This document shows, in pieces, positions 19,594-31,185 of a stretch of 64,000 nt of DNA. The position numbers were made by a program, and so were the translations under genes. Position 1 is the stretch's first letter. The number at the start of each line of letters is the position of its first letter. The notes beneath the pieces are model-generated. The model had not been told where the DNA came from. It did not search any database and saw only the letters and a program-made list of their open reading frames with translations. The DNA is from Pyrenula massariospora (taxonomy: Eukaryota; Ascomycota; Eurotiomycetes; Pyrenulales; Pyrenulaceae): contig JAGFMI010000003.1 in NCBI GenBank assembly GCA_021030905.1, forward strand, positions 2,356,001 to 2,420,000, read 5' to 3'.

Positions 19594-20097
19594 TCAATTT
19601 GCCAAAATCGTCCTCACAAGCTCCGTATAGTTGATCTCGCCCGAACTCGTATCCACCGCCTTCAGCAACTCATCCACCTCCTCATCGCTCATCTTCTCCC
19701 CCAGATTCGTCAGGATGTACCTGAGCTGCCCCACGCCAATGAAGCCCGTCATATCCTTGTCGAACACCTGAAAGCCTCTACAGTATTCCTCTGGTTCGCC
19801 CGGGTCGCGGAACCCGCCGGGGCGGTTGAGCACGCGTGTGAAGGAGTCAAAGTCAACTATGCTCAGCGTTAGCAAAGTCTTTTGTCTTGGTAAGGATGGG
19901 ATAAGCGAACAGTCACCACCAACCGACTTCTCCAGATCGCGTATCTCTGCGAGTGTAGGGTTCTGCCCGCAGGCGCGGAGGAGGTCGCCGAGGGAGTCGA
20001 GGGAGACGCGGCCGTTGCCGCGTTTGTCGAAGAGGGAGAAGGCTTCTTTGTAGTTTGTGCTGGCCTGGTGTTGTTGCGCGGCTTGTGAGCTTGTCAT
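19594..20097 (-). CDS. cdc4: essential myosin light chain, Cdc4/Mlc1 type
   Basis: Exons 19917-20097 and 19594-19856 (147 aa). The intron is 60 nt, with donor GTGACT, branch GCTAAC and acceptor CATAG. EF-hand-like protein: YKEAFSLFDKRGNGRVSL, then LGDLLRACGQNPTLAEI, VLNRPGGF, GFQVFDKDMTGFIGVGQLRY and TNLGEKMSDEEVDELL, ending INYTELVRTILAN. This follows fission yeast Cdc4 nearly motif for motif (LLRACGQNPTLAEI, LNRP, FQVFDKD, ILAN). It binds the IQ motif of type II and V myosins at the contractile ring during septation. Most loops have degenerate calcium ligands, as in the family. The gene symbol follows the yeast orthologue. Confidence 0.93.
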   Translation of the reverse strand: MTSSQAAQQHQASTNYKEAFSLFDKRGNGRVSLDSLGDLLRACGQNPTLAEIRDLEKSVGGDCSLIPSLPRQKTLLTLSIVDFDSFTRVLNRPGGFRDPGEPEEYCRGFQVFDKDMTGFIGVGQLRYILTNLGEKMSDEEVDELLKAVDTSSGEINYTELVRTILAN

Positions 20098-20657
20098 CTT
20101 GGAGTGTAACGTGGAGAGGAGAGATCGGTCAGGTTGTATATTTCAGCGGGAATGATGTGTTCATAGAGAAAAGAGAAGCGCGTGAAGGGTGAAGTGTAGA
20201 GATGTGATGTTTGTTGACTGGCGGTTACCTCAACCGCCACGTCGGACAGAGGCACCAAATAGGGGATTTAACCATCCGCGCTGCGCTGCGCCGCGCCTGC
20301 AGCCGCAGGGTTTTGGGGGGTGTTTGACTTACCATTGTTGACGAGGACACAAATGCAGTGTATTGTGATGCAGATGTAATTCTATGCGACTCGAGATGGG
20401 ATACCGGTTTACTTTTTCTAGGCTCAGAGAATTGGTCACTTTGTGGGTCTTTGGTGAAACTGCAAGGAGGTTCTTTGTTGTGTCTGTGCTTGGTTGCCGG
20501 GGTGAGCATCCAAGGATGTGGGCAGCCTCGTGGGGAAGGCTGGATGAGGGTCGGATACAGTACAGAAGCCTAGGTAGGTAGATTGACAAGCCCCTCACAT
20601 TTTTGATCATCAGTCATGGACTGTAGCGCTCCTACCAGACTCAACTTCCTTAGCGAT
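20098..20657. other. intergenic, nothing recognised
   Basis: 560 bp between two minus-strand genes. A short C/G-rich run near 20,275-20,320; no gene supported. Confidence 0.4.
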
Positions 20658-21191
20658 CTATAATTTGGTGCTCCTCCACTCCCTCCCCACGCTTTCCAGT
20701 GCGTCTTCTCCGTCAACAAGGACACACCACCCCTCTCCACCTACCCCTCCTGGCCCTCCTACCGCCGCCTCGAAATTCCCCTTTGCATACTCCATAACCT
20801 CGTCATCAAAAGTCCCCGGCTGCAACCATACGGCCTTGATCCCCACGTTCCTCGCCTCCTCTAGCAGTTTCTGCGTCACTGGCGGCGGAGTGATGAACGA
20901 CAGCGCTGTCTCCGTTGGTGATGGGAGCGCCGAGGGCGACGTGACGGTCGAGTAGGCCCGCGGCGGGGAAGAGGAGACGGTAATGGAGGGAGCGCGCGGA
21001 TTGATAGGGGTTACTGGGAGGTTATGGGCATGATACCACGCAAGGACTGCGCACGAAAAGGTAAGTCGAGTAGAGAGAGATGAGCAGAGGGTGATACCTT
21101 TGTAGCCGAATTTGGCTGTGTCCTGACTGGCCCCTGCGACGGCGAACCGGGGCGTCGAGAAGAATGTTCGGACGGCTGCTTCCATTGTCAT
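20658..21191 (-). CDS. CoA-binding (YccU/HcgB-like) domain protein
   Basis: Exons 21098-21191 and 20658-21046 (160 aa). A 51-nt intron (GTATCA to GCGCAG) keeps frame but its translation breaks the domain, so it is removed. Start ATG 21191 or 21185. The Rossmann-like CoA_binding domain spans the protein: RFAVAGASQDTAKFGYKV...LAWYHAHNLPVTPINPRAP, the Tyr/Ser-rich turn AYSTVTSPSALPSPTETAL, VTQKLLEEARNVGIKAVWLQPGTF and a Gly-rich end. Such proteins bind CoA or nucleotides; the physiological role in fungi is unclear. The 51-nt intron sits between the first glycine loop and the second strand. Confidence 0.85.
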   Translation of the reverse strand: MTMEAAVRTFFSTPRFAVAGASQDTAKFGYKGITLCSSLSTRLTFSCAVLAWYHAHNLPVTPINPRAPSITVSSSPPRAYSTVTSPSALPSPTETALSFITPPPVTQKLLEEARNVGIKAVWLQPGTFDDEVMEYAKGNFEAAVGGPGGVGGEGWCVLVDGEDALESVGREWRSTKL

Positions 21192-21437
21192 GAGCGCAAA
21201 ATTCGAAAGGAGTCTGGTAAGTGAATTTATTGTGTTCGATAGAGTGGAGAGGTTCTTTTTTTTGGTGAGATGGTGTTCACGGAGATTCTAAGTCTCCAAA
21301 TCCGTCATACATTAATCAGCACATTGGAGATGTCTCGCTGATAGACACAAAATTGACTCTATCTTTGCGAGAATACTATCCAGCTCTGATCCTTGCAGCA
21401 CACGGCCGTAAGCGCCTCGCTTTCTACCATTTCACAT

Positions 21438-23770
21438 TTACTGCAATAACGCCGCTGTGCTGCTCGTCAATCCCAACTCCTCATAGAAAGCATCCGGCTC
21501 TGGTTTTCTACCCAGGAAGTCGATCAAGGTCTGCATCTCATCCTGACTCCCGCCCCTCTCGAGCACTGTATGCCGATACCGTCTACCCTCTTTTTTGTTC
21601 ATGGGATCCTTCTTGAAGACAGTGTAGAACATGTCTGTCGAATAAACTTGTGAACTGTAGTTTGTGTCAGTACTAGCGCCGCACGTTTAAACATTTCTGC
21701 TCACCTCAGATAGCCATAATACCCAGCATCATATCCTCCCATCAGATGCCCAAATGTTGCCTGCCCATTGCCCCACGCGTTACCCTGACCAAGAACTTCT
21801 GGCCCTTCGAGTGAGCAGATATCCTTGCGGAGCTCATTGTACGTCTCTGACACTTTGACAGCTTCAAGCGCGTCATGGCTCGCAGGCTCGTGCACTGCCA
21901 TGTCAAAAATGCCGAAATGAAGCTGTCTAAGATTGAAGAGATTTCCGTTCACATTTTTCGCCCGGATCAGATTCTGAATGATATCATCTGGAATTCGTTC
22001 TGGAGGTGGAGCTGTTGCATTCTTCCCAGAGCTTTCCTCCCAAGCCTTCTTATACTCTGGTGACAGGGTGGAATAATGCCGGCTGAGGGATTTGAGTTGA
22101 GAAGGGGTCCAGCACCAATTTTCCAGCATCTGGCTGGGTGCTTCCACGAAGTCACCAACGGTATTTGTACCGTGGAAGCGGGAGTAGATCGTCTTAGAGA
22201 CCAGGTCATGGATACCGTGACCAAGCTCATGAAACAGCGTTACGACTTCATCATGTTTGAGAAGACTCGGCTTTTTTGGCGTCGGCTTGGAGAAGTTGCA
22301 GACCAAAGCTGTCGCAGGATATCTTCTTGTGCCATCTTCCTTGATATAGCCGGGCTGAAGATTAAAGTTCGCGGCATGACCGTACTTTCCTTCTCGCGGG
22401 TGAAGATCCAGGTAAAGATAGCCAACAAATCCATTGCCTTCACCATCATCATCCCAGACGCTAAAGATCTGCACATCTTCATGCCAGGCAATGTCGCTTC
22501 CTTTCCCGGTCTCAGCTAGCTCGTCACGATCTGATCCGACAATCTCAATGAAGACAAGGCCAAAGATGTCCTCAAATATTTGCAGCATACCGCGGATAGT
22601 AGGGCCGAGGGGAAAATATTCTGCTATGGCTTGTTGATCTATCGAGTAATCTTTCTCCTCCATCATGCGGTCGTAAAAGCGATGATCCCACAAGAAATAT
22701 CTGTCGTCAAACCCCTGGCCCTTTGATTCGAAGTCTTTCTTCTTCATCTCTTTTAGTGTTTGAATTTCGTTCAGGCCACCTTGGGTCAGCCGAGACCTCA
22801 GGTTACCAAGGAAGTCATCTACGGTGTCCGTTGTCTTCGCCATTTTGTCTTCCAGTCGGAAGGCTGCGTGATTGGGGTAGCCGAGAAGACGTGCAGCTTC
22901 ATCCCGTAGGATGACAACTTCTCTGAAGAGAGGCACATTTTGGTTGACCTTGTTCTCATTTGATATGAAAACTTTCTTTCGAGTCTCTTGGTTTGTGCAG
23001 TATTTCAGGGTTGGGAACAGATCTGGATATTTGAAGGTCAAGAAGCGCTTTCCATTCTCCTCCTTCAAACTAGAGACGACATCTTCTGGAACACCATCGA
23101 GCTCTTCCGGAGAGAACCATATTCCCCCCTTCTCTTCGTTGAGGTTTTTCTGGAAGATAATAGTCAATTGACTCAACCGCTTCTTAATCTCTTTGAACCT
23201 GTCGCGCTTCGGTCCCGCCGGTAAGTTTAAGCCATTACGGATGAAGTTTTTGTGGTCTTTTTCCAGCAATCTTTGTGATTCAGGATCGAGCTTCTCCGCT
23301 TTCTTCGTGATAGCGTCAACCAGCTTGAAGACATCCTCCCGCATGGACGATTCGATAGCGAAGTCGTCCATCATCTTTTCTGCATCTGTTGAAGCATCTC
23401 GAAGCTCCTGGTTTGTGGATACGGCTTGGTAGAACGCAAGGATATGAGATTCCAGTGCTGAGTTATTCTCATCGTGGGCCATAGGCAGCACAACTTTGTC
23501 GAAAGCTGCATCTTGCTCCTTCACTGAGGCTACAATGTCGTCGGTAATTTTTCTCGAAGCCTCGATGAAGCGTTTTGTGTCTTCAAGAACAGAGGTAGGG
23601 GTTGCTGTGAAGACTGGGGGGCTTTGTGGGGGTTTCTTGTATTTGGTTGGCGCCATGGTGGAGTTGGTGATCGGTCTGAAGATGGACCACGGGGATGTTT
23701 TCAGAGGTCTAAGTTGCTGGACAATGCTGGTGAGCCTTCCCGAGACTCGGAGAGGAGGCGCCAGGATCAA
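21438..23770 (-). CDS. M3-family oligopeptidase (thimet/saccharolysin type)
   Basis: Exons 21705-23770 and 21438-21654. The intron has donor GTGAGC and acceptor CTACAG, and joins GGYDAGYYGYLS to SQVYSTDMFYTVF, the conserved end of the family. The zinc site is HELGHGIHDL (about residue 514), with the third ligand Glu in VGDFVEAPSQMLENW. It degrades short cytosolic or mitochondrial peptides. The first ATG of the frame is 23656 (MAPTKYKK), giving about 720 aa. The frame stays open upstream and encodes an Arg-rich then hydrophobic stretch without an ATG, so a longer form made through an upstream exon is possible. Yeast PRD1 is the nearest named relative. Confidence 0.92.
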
Positions 23771-25157
23771 GGCGATGCCGGTGAAGAGAGTGAGGGTTGC
23801 GGAGATGAGGAGGAATCTTCGTCGGGTGATAGCCAGCTTGAGTTGGGACGGCAGGTCAGTATCGGGTATTTGCGGGGCAGCAGATCAATGTCATCGAGCC
23901 GACTTTGTAGGGTTTGGTGTATTGACAACAACATCTATCCAGGAAACATTTTGGGGGTGTCCACATACTGGTGTCGTTCTGACCCCGAGGCACCTCGAGG
24001 CTCTCCTCTCGTCTCTCCTTGGCTCCGCTCCGCACCCCGCAAAGAATCCTTTCTCAGACATCGGACAATGCGCCGATCATGCTCAACTGTCTAACTTTCA
24101 GCCTCATTTGAAGGCCCCTACAAAGCTATTACAACAGCTACCTCATTTCAGTCGAGAATTTTCGAGACTTCCACAGCTGTCAAAGACTTCATAAGTAGAC
24201 AACACTACGAATGGCCAAAGAAAGCGCGACCTGTCGCTATGAGTCGGCCAAGATAGCTCCTCAGACATGAAGCATTCTGCGTCTTGCATACAACGCTGGG
24301 CAAGAGGGGCAGAATGCGAATGAGCTCTTGGGCTTCGGGTAGAGTACATCTTGTGGGGGCTCTCACGCTATGGGGAGGGAGTGAGAGTAAGAGCATGCAG
24401 TTTGAGTGACATTGGATAATTATAAAGGTAGGTGTCTTGCCTGAGACCTCGACAGCGAGATTTCTGTTGCTATGCCGCGCCTGCTAGACGTACGACAAAC
24501 AACTTCTACAATGATCTCTGTGATCATCGACGAGCTTTGCCAACCCTTCGGCCGTGTCAGTCTTTCTCAAACCCTGCACAGAATAACATGTCAGTCACGG
24601 TCCTGGGACGATGCACAGCCTAAAATTCATGCGGCTTGCAGACCGACTTTGTTCTACATGGGTCATTGAAGCATTTACTTGACTTCAAAATCTTAAATTG
24701 CTGCGTTTGTAGCCGCATGACGGCGCCAAAGATGCTCATACTTCTGAGAGTGTAGCCACAGTCGACAATTGCCTATTGAGAGGCTTCTAGTTTTGCTGAT
24801 TTGGACAGATATGAACAATGTGAGTTGTTCGGGCACCGTCCGCCAACCCGGCTATGCTGGGCCATGTCCCTCCGTTCCCACCGCACTTTTAGCGATTTAC
24901 TACTTCTATTCCTTCCGACATGGCTTATACCGTAAGTTACGTTGCATATGCGACGATTCTGCTTGTTCGCTACCGGAAGCGCCTTTGTACAACATTCAGT
25001 TCGGTCTTATACGATTGCTCAAAGCTTAATTGACTTTCCCCTGCCCATCATTTTAGATCAAAAGTAAATATTTTATGCGTTCGTTCTCAGAATGAATACC
25101 TCTCTACTTACTAGAACCACGTGGACCTACTGAGTCATTTCAGACCAACTCGTCACA
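23771..25157. other. intergenic between M3 peptidase and zincin genes
   Basis: About 1.4 kb. The first ~110 bp remain open in the M3 peptidase frame (see findings). The rest holds short frames only and the promoter of the protease at 25158. Confidence 0.45.
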
Positions 25158-26545
25158 ATGAGAAATCTCATACTTTTCCTTACACTTGTCATGATATGCC
25201 TAACTTCTGCACAACGACCATCAACATACTGGGTTGATCAATCATGTCGGAACCAGCTAGGTCACAGATTTCGTCTTGCGCTGTTGGGGGCGCAGGATCT
25301 GGCAATTCGAGCTCATAACAGACTACGTAGTCCGACAGACGATTACACTCGAAGCATTTTTCGAAGAATCTTTAAGGTAGACAAGTATAGTTCGGATTCT
25401 CAAGATCGGAACGCTGTTCGGCAAGTTCTAGGTGAGTGCTCTTTGAAACATATTATGACACCGTTGGTAATGGTAGCAAGACCTCTTTTGGCAACTTGCT
25501 ACAATGACTGAAACTGGAACCCATCCCACCTCTAACTACCGTTACTACTGCGATAACGACCCCCAAGACCCAAACGGTGGGACCCGATGGACGCTTCGCA
25601 AAGATCCAGCACCGGAACACCGACCGGCCGGCTATGTACCACAAAGGGATCGAACCAGTCGCAATGTGCCACCGTATCAGGAATGGGAGGACATAGCGAA
25701 TGGTGTCAGTGAGCCTTCACATGTGCAAAACAACGGTGAGATAGAAACTCACTTGATAGATTGTTATGGGGCCTGGTTCGGGCTGTCAGAGTCCCCAATT
25801 TGTACAGGCAGAGACGTACACGGACAAACGGCATAGCGAACAGGATACTGATATGGATGGCACACCACCATTGAGGGCTACAATCACCGTTCGTGAGCTC
25901 TTGGTGGTCCCGTTAAGCAATGCTAACCAATCGATTCTGGAGGTCTGTGACGTTCAAATGAGCCATTGGCTTCAATCGTTCGTTAACCTACCTGGGGAGG
26001 CAATTCTCAGAGCACATATACAGGTAGGTTGGGATGAAGGCCATCGGCAAATCGATGCGTTTCAGAGAATGACTGCCATGACTCTTCTACATGAGGTTCG
26101 TTTCCTCCTGACACAAAACACCACACAGCACAGTCCGGACACTAAGCATCATTCAACAGTTCTGCCACCTTCCCCCATGGGAGAGTGAGTTTCTCCTAGC
26201 CCTAAATTCTCCACTATATTTCAATCCCATCCATCTCCGTGTCCATCTTTCTTACCTAAAGTTTTCCAATTTAGAGGACGATGTTCTTCTTAGGCGCGGT
26301 GTGAGAGCTTACGGGTGGACCAACATCCTACGCCTCGACCGAGAACAGTCTCTCAGAAACGCGGACAATTATGCGTATGTTTTTCTTCTATATTTTCATT
26401 CTCTTTTGGCTGCGATCTCACTCTAGAAATCAGATACTTCGGCCTCCTGGCCATGCTCGCAGATCGCAGCTTCCGCCTTGCTCCGCACGAGACATTTGCG
26501 CGTCAGGGGATTTTGGAATACAGGCCAGAGGGAATTCCTGACTAG
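25158..26545 (+). CDS. secreted zincin metalloprotease, Aspzincin/deuterolysin-like
   Basis: Six exons proposed: 25158-25431, 25481-25735, 25812-26095, 26160-26184, 26275-26374, 26434-26545. The 25735/25812 junction is the least certain. MRNLILFLTLVMICLTSAQ is a signal peptide, followed by YWVDQSCRNQLG and a region with NYRYYCDND and NVPPYQEWED. The catalytic motif H-E-F-C-H is created by the join of exons 3 and 4 (TLLHE + FCHLPPWE). Downstream, AYGWTNILRLDREQSLRNADNYAYFGLLAML carries the A-x-N-A-D-x-Y-A-like signature of this group. It presumably cleaves proteins outside the cell. No single open frame shows the gene, so it is easily missed. Confidence 0.75.
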
Positions 26546-28135
26546 AGCTAATCAAGGAATATGAAGAAGGCGAAGGAGGAGCCACTCTGAATATCCCGGG
26601 GACAGGGACAGATATTGGGATCTAGTGATAGGCCAACGTGCGTTCGAGACTCAGGGGCTAGTTCAAGGGGCAAGGGCTCAAAATGAGGCATACAACATTA
26701 AGGCGGGAAGGAAGAGATGTCCTTCTCTTGATGAAGCGCCTGCTGTATGCTTAAGGTGAAATTCAAAAAGGCTACCAGGGCATGATCTGTAGAGTCGTTA
26801 CAGATGCTTCATCTTTTGGGAAGTGATTACAAGATTGCATTCTGAAATCAGTGGACAGAACACGATGCTGTTCTTTGCGCTGGATTGACGGTTGGGCATC
26901 TATCAGAGACAACGCAATGTTGTTGGAACATGACAGGACGAGTTCCTGCATCGTGGCACGTGACCGGTGTCGAAAATGTCAACATAGTTTCTACTTCATC
27001 TATAGATAGCAATGTGAGGCCTCTCAAAGGACGTTGGATGTTCTTCCTATGTCCTTCCGATCTGTGGGGCACTTTCTCTAGACCAGTTAAGGTCTCTTTC
27101 CTCAACAACCTAAGAAACGTCGTACAGACCCACCAATGTAAGAATCCTACTGCCTGGCAGCGAATGCGCTTGACGGATATCGTATCTTGTCCGTATCCCC
27201 ATCGTTTCCCGTAATCGCCAGATCATGCGAATCGGATGCCAGGAGGAGCAATCGATCGCGTGTGAGGGCGCATCATCATATGCAGTGAAGCGGTAGGTGA
27301 ATGGATTGTCGTGACCTCGGCAGCCGAGGAAGAAAGCGTTGGGCCGGCCTAATGGATCATAGCTTGAGCCAGCCCACCTTACCCAGGCCTTCGGGTGCGA
27401 TGGTTCGCAGGGCTGGATCAGATAGAGTTTGGACCTGCAGGATGGGGATGCATCTCTGCATGTGGTTCCGAGACTCTTCGGTAGACGCTCACCAAGTGAG
27501 GGTGGTGCATTGGAGGATAAGCTGGGGGCAGAGATGAAGAGACTCCCGCAATTTGTCGTTAATAATGCAAGTTGGTCCCCGGGTCTTCTAGAATAAGTAG
27601 AATCTTACTGCATGAGGCATGGCCGTCAAAAGCTGCCCCCCGGCGGACAGCCAATTCGTGCTAAATTCAGGGCCTCGGTCATTATTTCACCAATCGGAGC
27701 GTCTCCTCACCTCACCGCCCAGAATTGTTGAGGTGATTCTGCCGCAACTGTTGGGCGCTGCATCATCACGACCCTGAAAAAAGAACAGGCCGCGCACCGA
27801 GCCAAGGGACCATGGCTTCCAGCTGCGGCTTCGATTTGCAGATTCTCGTGCCTGCTGCACCCTCGATCAATCGCCAGTTTGATTGGAGGCGTATTGCACC
27901 CCCGGAGCGCCTGCTCTTCCCCCCCAAACCCCGGATTCGCGCCTGCTTCGACTGCTCCACGCCTATCTGACCAAAAACCCCGAATCTGGAAGTCAGCCTT
28001 CTTCCCGCCTGCCCTGGTCTCTCCACAATTCCCCCAACCTTACTGTGTGGCCCTTCAAATACCCTCGTTCACCTTTTCATCGTTCGAATGTTAACCCTTC
28101 CACGCCTCTAATCTCCGACCAACAACCCACACACG
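26546..28135. other. intergenic and leader of the desaturase gene
   Basis: About 1.6 kb. The last several hundred bases are GC-rich, with C/T-rich runs before the ATG, as expected for the promoter and long leader of a highly expressed fungal gene. No other gene recognised. Confidence 0.5.
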
Positions 28136-29578
28136 ATGCCCTCTTCTCAGCCAACTGCAGGCCATTTGGCTGTCAAGCCAGAATACCTCTCCTCACAACC
28201 CTCTCCGATGGCCAAAACCTCAGAGCCGAACCGATCACGGACATATGATCCGAAGAAACCACACATCACAGATACACCGATGACAAAATACAATTGGTAC
28301 AAGCACGTCAATTGGCTGAACGTGTTTTTGATTGTCGGGATTCCATTCTATGGCTGTGTTCAAGCATTCTGGGTTCCTCTTCAGGTCAAGACCGCTCTCT
28401 TCGCCATTGTCTACTACTTCCTGACTGGCCTCGGTATTACCGCTGGATACCATCGTCTCTGGGCACACACTTCATACTCTGCTACTCTCCCTCTTCGAGT
28501 CTTCCTCGCCGCCGTTGGTGGCGGTGCTGTCGAAGGCTCCGTCAGATGGTGGGCACGAGACCATCGTGCTCACCACCGTTACACCGACACCGACAAAGAT
28601 CCCTACTCTGTCCGGAAAGGCCTTCTCTACTCTCATTTCGGCTGGATGATTATGAAACAAAATCCCAAGCGCATCGGCCGAACTGACATCACGGATCTGA
28701 ACGAAGATCCCGTCGTCCGCTGGCAACACAAGAATTACCTCAAGGTCGTCCTCTTCATGGGCCTCGTCTTCCCCATGCTTGTCACTGGTATGCTCTGGTC
28801 TGATTGGTGGGGCGGGTTCATCTACGCTGGCATTCTCCGCATCTTCTTTGTCCAGCAAGCCACCTTCTGCGTCAATTCTCTCGCCCACTGGCTTGGCGAC
28901 CAACCCTTCGATGACCGCAATTCCCCAAGAGACCACGTCTTTACTGCCCTCGTTACTCTCGGCGAAGGATACCACAATTTCCACCATGAATTTCCCTCCG
29001 ACTACCGCAATGCCATCGAATGGCACCAGTATGATCCGACAAAGTGGTCTATTTGGATATGGAAGCAACTCGGCCTTGCCTACGACCTCAAGCAGTTCCG
29101 TGCCAATGAGATTGAGAAAGGACGCCTCCAGCAACAGCAAAAGAAAATCGACCAGAAGCGCGCCAAGCTCGACTGGGGCGTCCCGCTCGACCAACTACCC
29201 GTCATGGAATGGGATGACTATGTTGACCAAGCCAAGAACGGCCGCGGCCTTGTCAGCATTGCAGGCGTCGTCCATGATGTCACAAACTTCATCAAAGACC
29301 ACCCTGGCGGCAAAGCAATGATCAGCTCTGGGATTGGGAAGGATGCCACCGCCATGTTTAACGGGGGCGTGTATATGCATAGCAATGCAGCGCACAATCT
29401 GCTTAGCACGATGCGTGTTGGTGTCATCCGCGGGGGATGTGAAGTCGAGATCTGGAAGAGGAGCCAGAAGGAAGAAAAAGGCCAACTGGTGCGGGATGAG
29501 AATGGGGAGCGGATTGTCAGGGCTGGGCATCAACCGACGAAGGTTATCCAAAACGCCACCACGGCAGGGGCTGCTTAG
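28136..29578 (+). CDS. ole1: delta-9 acyl-CoA desaturase with cytochrome b5 domain
   Basis: Intronless, 480 aa. Introduces the cis-9 double bond into palmitoyl- and stearoyl-CoA at the ER. All three di-iron histidine boxes are present: HRLWAH (residue 106), HRAHH (143) and HNFHH (280). Four hydrophobic segments surround them (about 60-105 and 200-250). The C-terminal cytochrome b5 domain has the haem motif HPGG (389), with a second axial His in [10 protein letters not shown] near 420. Length and domain order equal those of yeast Ole1 without its longest N-terminal tail. Such genes are usually controlled by unsaturated fatty acids and oxygen; no element was identified here. Confidence 0.97.
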   Translation: MPSSQPTAGHLAVKPEYLSSQPSPMAKTSEPNRSRTYDPKKPHITDTPMTKYNWYKHVNWLNVFLIVGIPFYGCVQAFWVPLQVKTALFAIVYYFLTGLGITAGYHRLWAHTSYSATLPLRVFLAAVGGGAVEGSVRWWARDHRAHHRYTDTDKDPYSVRKGLLYSHFGWMIMKQNPKRIGRTDITDLNEDPVVRWQHKNYLKVVLFMGLVFPMLVTGMLWSDWWGGFIYAGILRIFFVQQATFCVNSLAHWLGDQPFDDRNSPRDHVFTALVTLGEGYHNFHHEFPSDYRNAIEWHQYDPTKWSIWIWKQLGLAYDLKQFRANEIEKGRLQQQQKKIDQKRAKLDWGVPLDQLPVMEWDDYVDQAKNGRGLVSIAGVVHDVTNFIKDHPGGKAMISSGIGKDATAMFNGGVYMHSNAAHNLLSTMRVGVIRGGCEVEIWKRSQKEEKGQLVRDENGERIVRAGHQPTKVIQNATTAGAA

Positions 29579-31185
29579 GGCTCGCCCGGCTCGATTCTGC
29601 TGGCCGCTGGTGTGGCATGGCCTTTCTCATTCTTCCTAATTCTTGCGGAATATGACGCGACATGATTTGGCATGCTTGAGAATTGATTGACGGGGTGGCG
29701 GGGCGTGAAGGGAAACCGAGGCTGAAATGCCCGCGTGCTTTCCTTCACTGCTCCTCGTCTTTACATGAGCGTTTTTTGAGCGATTAGATCGCTGCTTGCT
29801 ACTGCGAAGTAGACAATACCCCCTTAAGACTATGATGGCTTGCTCTTTTACTTCAATGAACATGAATATTGACATGGATATTATATATAATTATGGATCT
29901 TCTCTATCAAGAAACGGAAATGGAAATGGACATGATCCCGTATGGCCTAACTAAATATCAGCGAGAGAGGTCTGTAGATACAGTAAACACCCGTACCGCA
30001 GCACAGCATAGCGTAGATAACCTTGACTCTTGCCCGTTTCGTACTAGTTTAGTACCAGGACCTTCGTGTGCGGGGATATAATGGAAGGGGTATGTTGAGT
30101 GCGGAGAGATTGGTTGTTTGGGGCGAGATATGGTTCGAGGAGGGAAGGGGCATAGTGCTGGACGTGACGGGGTTGAGGGCGTACTGTACATACATACCGA
30201 GTTGTGTATATAGTATGGGTGGACGGATGGATGGATTTTTGTTGGGGTTGTGCTGTGGAGCCGGGTTTTGTGGGGTGGGGATTTTGCGGTGGAAAGGGGG
30301 TGGGATTGGAGTTTGGTTTTGCCTATCTATATCTGGGTATGTTTGTGGGTTGGAGGGGTTTGGACTTTGGTCTCACGACGTTGGTAGGCTGGTAGAGGAG
30401 GTGTGTGGGGTGGGAGTGGGAGATAGGTTGTTAGGACTTTGGAATCAGAATTAGAAGGAGAGGGGCTTTGGGGGGAGAGGGATGTGCGGTTTGGGGTTTA
30501 GGGGGTTTTTTTGCATGAACCTTGGTGTGTTTGGTTGGCCTCCAGCGGGATGATGTGGAAGGGACAGATGGGGTGAATGGGATGGTGGCCTCGGTTGTGG
30601 GTGACATGGATCGATAGAGGGGGAGATCAATGTGCTGATCTGTGCTGGCCTTGCGGATGAGTGGAAGGGATTCACGATGGCTTTTGAGGTCATCAGGATA
30701 GACGAGTAAGAAGGAGAATAGTTCAGGATGGTAAGAAGCTTGGGTAACGCTAAGGGGTAATAGGTGACGGCACGTACATAGTTGTATAGGCCGGTCTAGG
30801 CGACGATTTAAGTTGGATTGGCTTGGCTGTGGGACCTGGCGGAAGGTGGGGGAGCTACATACCTGAATTCGGTTGGTTCGGTGCTTAGTTCATGGCCCGG
30901 GGATTGGATGGAGGGGGATATTGGGTGAAGCAGGGAATTGAAGACAGGTGAAGAGACGAGGTCGGGGAGGTGGATGTTGCTGTATTGATGCTGCTGCATC
31001 GCTTGGACTTTTTACAAATCTGACCTGGGTCTTGCCATGGGATTTCATGCACACAAAAAGATCACTGAGGTATTCTTCGGGCACCTATCCGCATATGAAC
31101 CATTGCAATCAAGCCTCTGTTGTGAGAAGTAAGCTGCTTTGAAAAGCTTCACATTCGGAGACAGCCGCTCAATAGCAGGCCGTAT
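29579..31185. other. intergenic, G-rich plus strand
   Basis: 1.6 kb. From about 30,200 to 30,650 the plus strand is very G/T-rich with many GGG runs. Open frames there (for example 30068-30454) follow from that composition. No gene supported. Confidence 0.5.

Noticed and set aside
28472-29194. 240-codon minus-strand frame across the desaturase gene
   Set aside because: It lies wholly antisense to a certain gene with all catalytic motifs; composition artefact.
30068-30454. 128-codon plus-strand frame rich in Gly/Trp/Val
   Set aside because: Follows a G/T-rich stretch after the desaturase gene; no coding pattern.
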